Source: JBFXAF01 sp050184585 (GTDB taxonomy: Bacteria; Pseudomonadota; Alphaproteobacteria; Rhizobiales; Rhizobiaceae). Taken from it: a stretch of 64,000 nucleotides of DNA. Made by a program: the position numbers and the translations under genes. The stretch is taken from the NCBI GenBank assembly GCA_050184585.1, contig JBFXAF010000002.1, positions 642,774-706,773 on the forward strand. Direction: 5' to 3'. The notes under the pieces were generated by a model, which saw only the letters and a program-made list of their open reading frames with translations, had not been told where the DNA came from and did no database searches. This document shows, piece after piece, positions 7,475 to 15,300 of the stretch; within the stretch, counting starts at the first letter, position 1; the number at the start of each line of letters is the position of its first letter.

Positions 7475-7753
7475 TCAGTAGGCGTCGTAAGGGTTGTCGT
7501 CGGAGTCGTAGACATCGCGCTTCGTGAAGGCGCGCAGCGCGGTCGTGGACGCGAACCCATCGCTGGCGACGGTAGCCACTCCCTTGAACTCTAGCCGTCC
7601 GCCGTGGCGCTTGCGGTAGACGCGCCACTCCCCCATCGACCCGAGGTCGTGCTGCTCGTCGTCGAACTTCGCGACAAGGCTCTCGCCTCGGATGCTGAAG
7701 TGATGTTCGGCAGGGAAGTCCTTGCCACGCACGATGATGTCGGTAGCAGTCAT
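7475..7753 (-). CDS. Small hypothetical protein
   Basis: 92 residues, not recognised. Probably beta-rich: DIIVRGKDFPAEHHFSIRGESLVAKFDDE, then EWRVYRKRHGGRLEFKGVATVASDGF, and an acidic tail (RDVYDSDDNPYDAY). No signal peptide. ATG 7753 follows AGGAAAGGACAGCTC from leader repeat B. Its separate leader and 3' hairpin suggest that its mRNA segment is processed or stabilised as a unit. Confidence 0.6.
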   Translation of the reverse strand: MTATDIIVRGKDFPAEHHFSIRGESLVAKFDDEQHDLGSMGEWRVYRKRHGGRLEFKGVATVASDGFASTTALRAFTKRDVYDSDDNPYDAY

Positions 7754-7838
7754 GAGCTGTCCTTTCCTGGTGTCGCTCGTTGTCGGTCGGCTTCTGCCGC
7801 CGCCGGAGGTCTCGCATCGGAGACCTCGGGAGGGGGCA
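7754..7838 (-). repeat. Array leader repeat, copy B
   Basis: About 85 bp. On the minus strand it reads CCCTCCCGAGGTCTCC, GGCGGCGGCAGAAGCC, GACCGACAACGAGCGACACC, AGGAAAGGACAGCTC, then ATG. It contains an 8-bp inverted repeat GAGGTCTC...GAGACCTC that could form a second hairpin in the leader. Confidence 0.75.
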
Positions 7839-7854
7839 GCCGGGTTTCCCCGGC
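7839..7854 (-). other. Intercistronic hairpin with GAAA (GNRA) tetraloop
   Basis: Minus strand: GCCGGG-GAAA-CCCGGC, 8 nt after the stop of the 7862-8146 gene. No U-tract. Confidence 0.7.
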
Positions 7855-7861
7855 GTCCCGC

Positions 7862-8146
7862 TCAGGCTGCGTGTTCGAGGACGTCCTCGGCGCGCCAGAG
7901 GCCGAGCACCTCTCCCTCGGCGAGGGCGCGGACCGCGTCGTCCGCCTCCCAATCCCCGGCCGGGACGGCGACGGCGATGTATCGGTTACCCCTGCCGCCG
8001 TCGAATTCCCGGTCGCTGATGGCGGTCCACTCCTGGCGGTATCCGCCGATCGCGTCGGCTTCGTCCTGCGCGGCCCGGAGCGTGTCGCCCATGGTCCAGA
8101 TCCTGTGGGAGTTGGCGCTGATGAGAACGGTCATCGTGGTTATCAT
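7862..8146 (-). CDS. Small hypothetical protein
   Basis: 94 residues, not recognised. Begins MITTMTVLISANSHRIWTMGDTLRAAQDEADAIGG; the centre YRQEWTAISDREFDGGRGNRYIAVAVP may be beta-rich; ends EGEVLGLWRAEDVLEHAA. No membrane segment. ATG 8146 follows GGGAAAGGAAACGACC at the end of leader repeat C. An internal ATG five codons in (8134) is an alternative start. Confidence 0.6.
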   Translation of the reverse strand: MITTMTVLISANSHRIWTMGDTLRAAQDEADAIGGYRQEWTAISDREFDGGRGNRYIAVAVPAGDWEADDAVRALAEGEVLGLWRAEDVLEHAA

Positions 8147-8231
8147 GGTCGTTTCCTTTCCCTGGTATCGCTCGTTGGCGGTTGGCTTCTGCCGCCGCCG
8201 TAGGCCTCGCGGGAGACCTCGGGAGGGGTCA
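8147..8231 (-). repeat. Array leader repeat, copy C
   Basis: About 85 bp, the same order of blocks as copies A and B with more substitutions: CCCTCCCGAGGTCTCC, GGCGGCGGCAGAAGCC, AACCGCCAACGAGCGATACC, AGGGAAAGGA, then ATG. Confidence 0.75.
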
Positions 8232-8249
8232 GCGGGGGGAGACCCCCGC
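8232..8249 (-). other. Intercistronic hairpin, UCUC loop
   Basis: Minus strand: GCGGGGG-TCTC-CCCCCGC, a 7-bp stem, 7 nt after the stop of the 8257-8493 gene. It is the only hairpin of the set whose transcribed loop is neither UUCG nor GNRA. Confidence 0.65.
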
Positions 8250-8256
8250 GTCCCGC

Positions 8257-8493
8257 TCAGGCTGCCGCTTCCTTGACAGCAGCGACGTGACGGTCTGCGA
8301 CCTCAGCCATCTGCTTGAGGCTGGAGATGGCGCTTGCGCTGCCCTCATCCCCGCAATTCTCGAAGCTCGCCAACAGGATCGGTAACACTCCTGACCAGGT
8401 CGGTGTCAGGTCGATGAACTCCGGCTCTCTCGTCATCTCTCTCTCCTCTCGGGCCCGCTTGATCGCCGCCCGTGAGACAATGATCGTCTGCAC
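8257..8493 (-). CDS. Small hypothetical protein, first gene of array
   Basis: About 78 residues. The N-terminal part is basic and helical (SRAAIKRAREEREMTREPEF), the middle is IDLTPTWSGVLPILLASFENCGDEG, and the C-terminus helical (SAISSLKQMAEVADRHVAAVKEAAA). I prefer GTG 8493 because AAGGGGGCAGGA precedes it directly; a TTG at 8508 in the same frame is possible. As the most upstream gene it should lie closest to the array promoter in 8509-8736. Confidence 0.55.
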   Translation of the reverse strand: MQTIIVSRAAIKRAREEREMTREPEFIDLTPTWSGVLPILLASFENCGDEGSASAISSLKQMAEVADRHVAAVKEAAA

Positions 8494-8508
8494 TCCTGCC
8501 CCCTTCAA

Positions 8509-8736
8509 GGGGTCATTTCAAACAAAATGTCGATTTCTGAAAGAAAAGATCAGACGTTGTGCCGCGAGATAGCAATATCAAACCCTCGTCAACAGACTTT
8601 TTTCAGCGCCCCTTTGTCAACAATTTGCGTAGTTAACGCTATCGACACTTGCACGCCGCCGACGGAACATCGCTATCAACAATATAGACGCACTCGTGAG
8701 ACCGTCTCGTTGTCAACAATTACAGCGGAGGACGTC
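8509..8736. promoter_or_regulatory. AT-rich divergent control region with repeated TCAACA motifs
   Basis: Lies between the minus-strand array and the plus-strand gene at 8737 and is clearly AT-richer than its surroundings. It holds two copies of TTGTCAACAATT (about 8614-8625 and 8710-8721) and two related sites (GTCAACAGA near 8588; TATCAACAATA near 8674). The complement TTGACA resembles a -35 box, but no matching -10 at 16-18 bp was convincing. Probably an operator and promoter region for both directions. Confidence 0.5.
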
Positions 8737-9285
8737 ATGAAGGGCATCTTGGATTTCGGAAGGGGCGCAGCCGTCCTCGGGCTGCGGGCGCTGCAGGCGA
8801 TCCTGCTCGCGATGCACGCCGTCGTCGCGCTGTTGTGCCGCCTGATCGGCGTGCGCCCGCCCGCTGCCCCTCAGATCGCGCCGCCCATGGCCATGCCGGA
8901 GGCCGTCATGGACCGTTACGAATCTGCCCTCGACCGGGCCATCTCGCGCGACCACGAACCCGTGCACGATGCCGGGGCGGCGGTGCACCAGTACGCGGCG
9001 GCGGCTGACCCGTACGTGCGCGGCGCGGTCGACCTGACATGTCTGTCAGACGTGCAAGTGGGCTGGCTGCTGGGACTGTCCGATGCCGAGCTTTCGCGCC
9101 TCGCCGTCGCCGGGCCTCTGGCCTGCCAGCGCGCGGTCAGCGGGAAGCGGAGCGGGATCGTGGGCCTGCCGGAGCTGGTGTCGCCGGCCCCGACGGAGCC
9201 AGCCGCCGATCCCCGTGAGCGCGTGCGCGAGGCCCTTCGCGAACGAATCCAGGACTCCCGCGGCCGCCAGCTGGCAGCCGCGTAG
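8737..9285 (+). CDS. Hypothetical protein with N-terminal membrane helix
   Basis: 182 residues. An N-terminal hydrophobic segment (GAAVLGLRALQAILLAMHAVVALLCRLIG, about residues 8-36) suggests a membrane anchor. An Ala/Pro-rich linker and a soluble part with VQVGWLLGLSDAELSRLAVAGPLACQRAVSGKRSGI follow. ATG 8737 is preceded by GCGGAGGA; the frame is open further upstream but runs through the control region. No family recognised. It is divergent from the array and shares its control region, so joint regulation is likely. Confidence 0.6.
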   Translation: MKGILDFGRGAAVLGLRALQAILLAMHAVVALLCRLIGVRPPAAPQIAPPMAMPEAVMDRYESALDRAISRDHEPVHDAGAAVHQYAAAADPYVRGAVDLTCLSDVQVGWLLGLSDAELSRLAVAGPLACQRAVSGKRSGIVGLPELVSPAPTEPAADPRERVREALRERIQDSRGRQLAAA

Positions 9286-9288
9286 GAC

Positions 9289-9488
9289 TCAGACGAGGGG
9301 CCGGACTACCCGGTCCCTGGCGAGCAAGGATTCCCAGGCGGCGTCGAGCGCCGCCTGACGGTCCCGGGCGATGGCGGCGCGCACGGTCTCCCAAGGGCGC
9401 GCTCGCGCTTCCAGCGGAGGACGGCTTCCCCGATCTCGGGCGCCTCGTGCGCCATGTCGCCGATGATGTCGTAGGCGCTGTCGCTCAT
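9289..9488 (-). pseudogene. Small gene with an apparent frameshift
   Basis: ATG 9488 opens MSDSAYDIIGDMAHEAPEIGEAVLRWKRER, then the same frame continues as low-complexity Pro/Ser/Arg to a stop at 9306. In the neighbouring frame the same DNA reads PWETVRAAIARDRQAALDAAW, a natural-looking helix, ending at TGA 9291-9289, just 3 bp from the convergent stop at 9285. The switch point lies around 9393-9405. So the intact gene was probably one ORF of about 66 residues. Start overlaps the upstream gene by ATGA. A true mutation, programmed shift or sequence error cannot be told apart here. Confidence 0.5.
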
Positions 9489-9787
9489 GACGGTCTCCGC
9501 AAGCTGTCGATGTAGGCCTGCTTCTGCGCCAGCTGGCGACGTAGCCGGGCGTTCTCGGCCCGGGCTTCCGCCAGTTGGTCTGCCAGTTCCATCGCGAGGC
9601 TCTCGAGCCTGTCAGCGTTTTGAAGGCGATAGCCCACGGCCGCGTCGTATGCCGCCTGTTCGCGGTCCTCGCGGGCTGCCTGCACGCCTTCGATGGCCTT
9701 CACGGCCCCGGTCCACAGGACGGCAGCGGCCGTGAGGCCAACGCCCGTCGCCTGAAGTCCGATGTTGTATCCGGCATCGCGTGCCAT
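9485..9787 (-). CDS. Small membrane and coiled-coil protein
   Basis: 100 residues. The N-terminal part (YNIGLQATGVGLTAAAVLWTGAV, about 7-29) is a candidate membrane helix. The C-terminal half is a clear coiled coil (ADRLESLAMELADQLAEARAENARLRRQLAQKQAYIDSLRR). The layout resembles phage spanin- or Rz-like accessory proteins only in general form; I do not assign that role. ATG 9787 is preceded by AAGGAGGCAGCC. Stop overlaps the start of the next gene (ATGA), so the two are co-translated. Confidence 0.6.
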   Translation of the reverse strand: MARDAGYNIGLQATGVGLTAAAVLWTGAVKAIEGVQAAREDREQAAYDAAVGYRLQNADRLESLAMELADQLAEARAENARLRRQLAQKQAYIDSLRRPS

Positions 9788-9912
9788 GGCTGCCTCCTTC
9801 TCGTTTCAAGGGAGACTCGCATAGAGGGATCCAGGGGAGATCTAAACCCATCGCTCGGATCCGATCTATCGGCCGGGGCTCTCGCGTGAAGGCTCGCGTG
9901 CTATGCCGGGGC

Positions 9913-10296
9913 ATGGACAGGCTCGACCCCTGGCATCAGGAATTCTTTCGGCGCTGGCTGGCATCGCTGGCGCACGGCGACGCGCGCCTGCTGCAAATGC
10001 TCGAGGCGTCGCTGGGACAGATCGCGGCGACGATGCTGCTGGACACGCTGGCGCGGCGCGGCTCGCATGCGACGGCGAAGATGGGCGATCTCGTGGGGGC
10101 CAAGCCGGGCAGCCCCGAGGACGAGGTCATTGCCGGGTGGCTGCGCGACGCGATCGAACACGGCGACGCGTGGCTCGACGACGTCGACGGGGCCGGGACG
10201 CCGCGGCGGCTGGCTCAGTGCGAAACCTACGGCGACCTGATCGAGGCTGCGAACGAAGACTATGGGGCGCGGCGGTGGCGGCTGCCAGGTAGGTGA
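9913..10296 (+). CDS. Hypothetical protein
   Basis: 127 residues starting MDRLDPWHQEFFRRWLASLAHGDARLLQ, largely helical, ending YGDLIEAANEDYGARRWRLPGR. No known motif. ATG 9913 was chosen for the natural N-terminus; GTG 9886 in frame is possible and neither has a strong ribosome site. The gene is divergent from 9485-9787 and converges on the defence operon; an inverted repeat separates the two stops. Confidence 0.5.
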   Translation: MDRLDPWHQEFFRRWLASLAHGDARLLQMLEASLGQIAATMLLDTLARRGSHATAKMGDLVGAKPGSPEDEVIAGWLRDAIEHGDAWLDDVDGAGTPRRLAQCETYGDLIEAANEDYGARRWRLPGR

Positions 10297-10337
10297 CGGT
10301 CACGTGAATTGGACTAGGAAAAGCTTGAGTGCTTGAG

Positions 10338-10351
10338 CACCACGTGGTGCC
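10338..10351. terminator. Perfect 14-bp palindrome between convergent genes
   Basis: GCACCACGTGGTGC lies between the stops of the 9913-10296 gene and the defence operon. A GCACC-ACGT-GGTGC hairpin could stop transcription from either side, but no long T run follows, so terminator function is a guess. Confidence 0.3.
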
Positions 10352-10367
10352 ATAAAGCCTACCTTCG

Positions 10368-12326
10368 CTACGGAGCCTTCGCGGCGGCCAGCAGCGCCGC
10401 GAACCCGTCTGAATCCGGCCCGCAGCCATCCTCGTCCACGATCCCCAACTCAAGCAGCTTCCTGTCGGCTGCCGCCTGCTTGGCGAGGGCCGGATGGCCG
10501 CGGTGAAGGTAGCGCGATTTCAGGTAGAGGACCTTCCCGTCATGCTTACGCACGCGTGACCGAGAGCGGGTGAGGTCGACCTCGACGGTGGTGAGTATCC
10601 GCGGGAGCGCCCCGTCCAAACCGTCGCAGGCGATGCCGCGGAGCGTCCCCTGTCTCGGCCCGATCTCGATGAAGTCAAGCGATGTGAAGCCTTGGTGGAC
10701 GATTTCTGCGCATCCGGCGATGATGCGCACGGGGACTGGAAGCTGCTCAAGACTGTCGGCCGAGAACCGGAGCCTGCCCGCCTCGAACGAGGCGAATCCA
10801 GACGCGGCGGCGCGCGCGAACGCGTCCTGCACGTGCTTCGGGTCGCGCAGCGCCACGAGGCTGCCCCTGGCGGCCTCCACTACTGCCGAATGCGATCCGA
10901 AGAAGGTCCTGACATCCCGCTGGATGGAAGCCGGCAGCGATCCGTAGGTAGGGGCCCCCGGGAAAAGGGACAGGGCGAAATGGACGAGCAGGTCCTCGCG
11001 CCGCGCATCGGCGGCGAGCTTCATCTGCGTCGGGTCGATGATTTCCTGCACGCATGCCGCCAGCGCCCGCGAGACCGAAATCCTCTTCGCCGACAGGGAG
11101 GCGAGGACCGCCGGGTCCATCTCGTCCTCGGAAGGAAGCCGTCCGAGGTCCAGGGCCATCCGCCATATGGCCTCCAGTTCCTCCACCGCCCTTGCCGCGA
11201 GAGGCTCGGCCTTCGCCGCAGGGGCGCGGGGCTCTCTCGGCGGCACCGAAATCTGGGCGAGTAGGGCCGCGCGCGACCGTTTCCTGAACAGGACCTGCTG
11301 CTCGAGGTCCTTGTCGCGGAACACGGCGACGATGCCTGGGGAGAGCGAGACGGGCCGCTCGTCGGTGACGGACGAGACCAGCGCGATCAGCTCGTCTTGG
11401 AAGAAATACTTCTGGAAGGTCTGCTTTCGGGACAGGTAGCCGTCGCCGTGCTGGCGCAGGCCGTCGACCCTGTATTTCCCCGGCACCATGACCGACACGG
11501 CCATGCCCCGCTCCGCGTAGCCCCAGGCGGAGCGGACAGTCTCCTCCCGCTCGTGCGGGTCCTCGATGACGTTGATGACGAAGCCGAGGTTGACGATGTC
11601 GGCACGGTGCCTCTCCCCGTCGGGACGGAAGCTCGGATCCCAGCCGAAGGCCGCGTAGCCGTTCGCGCGCAGGGTCGCGACATCGTCGCCTCGGCCGCAG
11701 CCGTAGTCGAACAGCTCGAAATCCTTCCCGAGCATGCCATATCGGATCATCAGTCCCACGGGCTGGGACAGTCCCGTCCTCGTCATGGCCGTCTTCTCAC
11801 GCGAGACCGCGACGGCTTCGTGGCCTTGCTCAAGAAGCAGGCCGCCCTCGGTCCTCAGCCCCGCGTCCTTCAGGAGCCTTTCCCATGCCCGCTTGGTGCC
11901 GATCGTCTTCGTGTTGCGGAAGAGGCCGCGCTCCTCAGCCTTGGCGGTGATCGCGCGGAATGCCGGGATGCGCGGGTCGTCCAGTGAAAGCAGGGTCTCC
12001 TTCCTATGCAGGATCGGCGGATTGTCCCGGGCGGAGTAGTCGGTGACCACGAAGGCCCCGGTGTCGGGATCAAGCGTCGCCGCCCTGAGGAGCGCGGGAA
12101 ACGCGGAAGACGAGAAGTCCTCGTAGAGGAGAAGGGAGAGCTTCCCGGACGTGACCGGGCTGTCGGCCACCTTCGCGACGTTCCAGTCGAGGCCGGGGGT
12201 CGAAGCCGCCGCGTTGGCGACAGTGTCAGCGATCCCTTTCCCGGCCGCTGCGAGCGCGTCGCGGTGAACGTAGACGAAACCGCCCACCCGCTTGCCGACC
12301 GAACCTTTCGCGGCACCTGCCACCAC
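10368..12326 (-). CDS. DNA phosphorothioation-associated putative methyltransferase
   Basis: 652 residues. The family is known from loci for DNA phosphorothioation, usually next to dnd/dpt or ssp genes. The SAM-binding motif is visible as FELFDYGCGRGDD at about residues 204-215, with a later NLGFVINVIEDPHER stretch typical of the post-motif region. The N-terminal ~200 residues (DYSARDNPPILHRKETLL) belong to the family and precede the catalytic core. GTG 12326 is preceded by GGCAGGGACA, and the gap to sspH is 9 bp, so it is the last gene of the operon. Whether it methylates DNA or another target is not known to me. Confidence 0.82.
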   Translation of the reverse strand: MVAGAAKGSVGKRVGGFVYVHRDALAAAGKGIADTVANAAASTPGLDWNVAKVADSPVTSGKLSLLLYEDFSSSAFPALLRAATLDPDTGAFVVTDYSARDNPPILHRKETLLSLDDPRIPAFRAITAKAEERGLFRNTKTIGTKRAWERLLKDAGLRTEGGLLLEQGHEAVAVSREKTAMTRTGLSQPVGLMIRYGMLGKDFELFDYGCGRGDDVATLRANGYAAFGWDPSFRPDGERHRADIVNLGFVINVIEDPHEREETVRSAWGYAERGMAVSVMVPGKYRVDGLRQHGDGYLSRKQTFQKYFFQDELIALVSSVTDERPVSLSPGIVAVFRDKDLEQQVLFRKRSRAALLAQISVPPREPRAPAAKAEPLAARAVEELEAIWRMALDLGRLPSEDEMDPAVLASLSAKRISVSRALAACVQEIIDPTQMKLAADARREDLLVHFALSLFPGAPTYGSLPASIQRDVRTFFGSHSAVVEAARGSLVALRDPKHVQDAFARAAASGFASFEAGRLRFSADSLEQLPVPVRIIAGCAEIVHQGFTSLDFIEIGPRQGTLRGIACDGLDGALPRILTTVEVDLTRSRSRVRKHDGKVLYLKSRYLHRGHPALAKQAAADRKLLELGIVDEDGCGPDSDGFAALLAAAKAP

Positions 12327-12335
12327 TGTCCCTGC

Positions 12336-15300
12336 CTACCCGCCCTTGCCCCAGTGCGCCGTGATCGCCGAGGCGAGTTCCGAAGCCTCGTCGTCCTCGA
12401 TGAACGGGGCCTGGCCGATGATGAGGGGCGACTGCCCGTCAGGCATCTCGTTCGCCAGTCGGGCCGCAAAGTGGCCATGCCCGAGCAGCTGCTCGGCCCC
12501 GCCCTCGTCGAGGACGATGCGGGAGTTCACCGCAGAAGTGACCTTGAGGCAGACCTTGTTGTTCATGTTCGCCTTGATCTGCGAGGGCAGCGCGTCCTTG
12601 TCGGGCCTCTGCGTTATCAGGAAGAGGTGCACGCCCGCCGCCCGCGCCTTGGAGGCGAGGCGAGTCACGTAGTGCTCGACCGCGTCCCTATAGTCGCTTT
12701 CCTTATCGGCCATCCAGTCGCCGATCTCGTCGTGGAACAGGACGATCCTGGCCAGCCTCGCCCCTTCCTCGACGCGTTCATTGTACCTGTCGATGTCAGG
12801 AGCGACGCTGACTATCTCCGCATAGCGGCGGTCCATCTCCTCCACCAGCTCCCTCAGCGTCTCGATTGCGGCCGTCTTGTCGGTGACCACCCCTCCGTCC
12901 AGGTGCGGCAGCTTTCGCAGGAACGGGTAGTCAGCTCCGAACTTCGGGTCCACGAACCGGACTCGCAGCCTGCGCGGCGAGTTGGTGGCGAGCATGTCGA
13001 GCAGGATGTTGCGGGTGAGAACTCCCTTGCCGCCGCCGGACTCGCCGGCGATCAGGGTGTGGGGGCCGTGCTGGGGCTGACCTGCGTTCTTTCCCCACAG
13101 GTTCAGGTAAAGCAGCCTTCCGTCGTTCTCGCGCTCGCCTATGAGGAAGCTGCCGTTGGACACGGGCGTGGACGGCTGGAACTCGCGCTTCCTCCATACG
13201 TCCGTCAGCGGAAGGATCGCCCGCTGCGGCCGCTTGACCAGCACGAAGACCTCGCCGATGCCGGGACGCACGTCGCTGAGCACGATCCCATGCGTCGTCT
13301 GCAGCCTGTCGCGCACCTTGTCCACCGCTGACACCGTCGTGGTGTCCGTTCCCCTGAAGCGGATCATCGCGGCGTTCGGCGTGAGGCGCTCGCCGACGAT
13401 CTCGGCATCGAGGCCGTAGCCCTTGACCGCGGCACGGAGCCGCTTCTTCGTCTCCTCCAGCCAAGCCTGGACTTCGGACGCGTCCGCGGCGACGGGCGAG
13501 GCGGCGATGTAGTCCTGGACCGGGCGGGGGTAGCCGGGACCCTTCCATTCCCCGGCGGCGGGCTGAACGGCGGGCGCAGCGGCGGCTTCGCCGGGGGCGG
13601 GCGGCGCCGTTTCCTCCGCGCCTGTCCCTGCGGCCTGGGACGGACCGTCGTCCAGAGCGGGCAGGTTCGCTTCCTTTTCGGGTTCCATTTCGCCGGGGTC
13701 CGGCGCGAAGGTGGAGAGGGGGTCCGGAAGGGGGACGGGCTGCACGGGCGCGTCGCCTCCGTCGAGTTTCCTGAGCAGGGCGGCTATCCCGGCCCGGTCG
13801 AAGACGTGCTGGACCTGGCCTTCCTCCGCCTCCTCGGCCTCCGGCTTCGAGGCCACCGCGTCGTGGACGAAGACGAGCGAAAGGCCGCGCAGCCTGATTC
13901 TAGCGTCGTCGGCCCGGGCCGCGGCCGCCCATTCGGCGGGTTCGTGCGCTTCCAGCTCTCGGCCGAAGTGGCCGTGCTCGAGAAGCAGGTCCGCGAGCTT
14001 CGTCCGCCACATGCGCCTGTTCAGGAGGTCGTGGCCCGACAGCACCCGGTCGGCAATGTCGTTGAAGGAAGCCTTCGTCTGGAGAAGCGCGCTCCTGGTT
14101 TCCGCCGCCGCGCCCTCGCGTCCGACGAACTTGCTCTCGACGACGGTGAGGTCGATCGTCGGGCCGTCTCCCTCGTCGGCGACGCTAATCACGAGGAGGT
14201 CGGCGCGGGTGCCGGGGCGCAGCCCGAGCGGAACGCCGAAGTCGTCGAGCTGGAGCCAGGCGACGGGAACCGTCCCCTCTGGCAGCGAGGCCTCCAGCAC
14301 CTGCCTGGAGAAGACAAGGCCGAACAGCTCCTGCGCGTTCCTTTCCTGCCGGGCGGCCCGCAGCACCACGCGTCCGGATACGCTCGCGGCCTCCTTGATG
14401 ATCCGGGCCGAGAGGGCCGTCGCCTCCTCGCCCCCCTTGGCCGCGAGGTCGCCCACGATGCGCCTGACGCGATCGAGCAGTGTGGGACTGGTCTTCTTCG
14501 TCGAGACGATGACGTTGTGCGACGATCCAGGCCAGGCGATGTTGCGGATGACGTTGATGCCGTTGTTCTTCAGAAGCCGTTCGTTGGCGATGAAGTCGAA
14601 GGTGACGACCCACTCCGCGACGTTGTGGGCCCGCTCGATCGCATCCTTGACCTTCATGTCATCGAAGCTGATCTCGCGCACCGGAACGAAATGCCCGCCC
14701 TCGCCGGAGCGATCGGGATCGTGGAGGTCGTGGATGATGTCCACGTAGCGCTGTACCTCCATCGGCCGGACCGACGGGACGAGGAGCGTCTCGGACTTGC
14801 GCTCTCCCCGGCCGTGCGACAGGCGGCGGGTCTCTCCGTCGGGCATGTGCGCCGAGAAGGAAGGAAAGCCGCCGCGCGGCGGGGAGGCTCTGCGCCAGCT
14901 GATCCGGGCGCCGCGGGCGATCACGTCGTGCAGCAGCACCATGTCGGCCCGGCGCGCGCTCGTGCCGTTGCCGACCGCGTCGACATCGACGAAGCCGACG
15001 CGCAGCCGCGAAAGGAACGTCCGCGCGGCTTCGCTTGCCAGCACTCCGTCCAGCTCGGCGCTGATGGCCACGTTCTGCTCGGCGTAGATCTGGCGCAGTC
15101 GGTTCTGGTTCGTGTGGGTCAGGATGAGGTCGCAGCGCAGGTCCCGCTCGCTCTCGATCTTGCGGGCCAGCTGGTCCGCCATCCGGGACGGCAGCTCGCG
15201 GTTGTCCGCGTTGTAGAGCACCACGGAGAAGTTCGCCCGCTCGTGCGGGTTGAGGTCGAGGTATTCCCTGGCCTGCGCCAGGAACGCGTCGCTCGCTTCC

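Noticed and set aside
6292..8249. CRISPR array (regular repeats between short segments)
   Set aside because: Spacing is 250-550 bp, the intervening DNA is coding with ribosome sites, and the repeats are hairpin/leader units, not 25-40-bp direct repeats. No cas genes.
6292..8249. Intrinsic terminators
   Set aside because: Stems fit but no U-tract follows any of the six, and the genes continue closely on the same strand.
8509..8736. Replication origin iterons
   Set aside because: Only two exact and two partial repeats, irregularly spaced, and no replication initiator gene nearby.
10338..10351. Palindrome as recombination (dif- or res-like) site
   Set aside because: Only 14 bp, no spacer between half sites like those of Xer or resolvase sites, and no recombinase gene adjacent.
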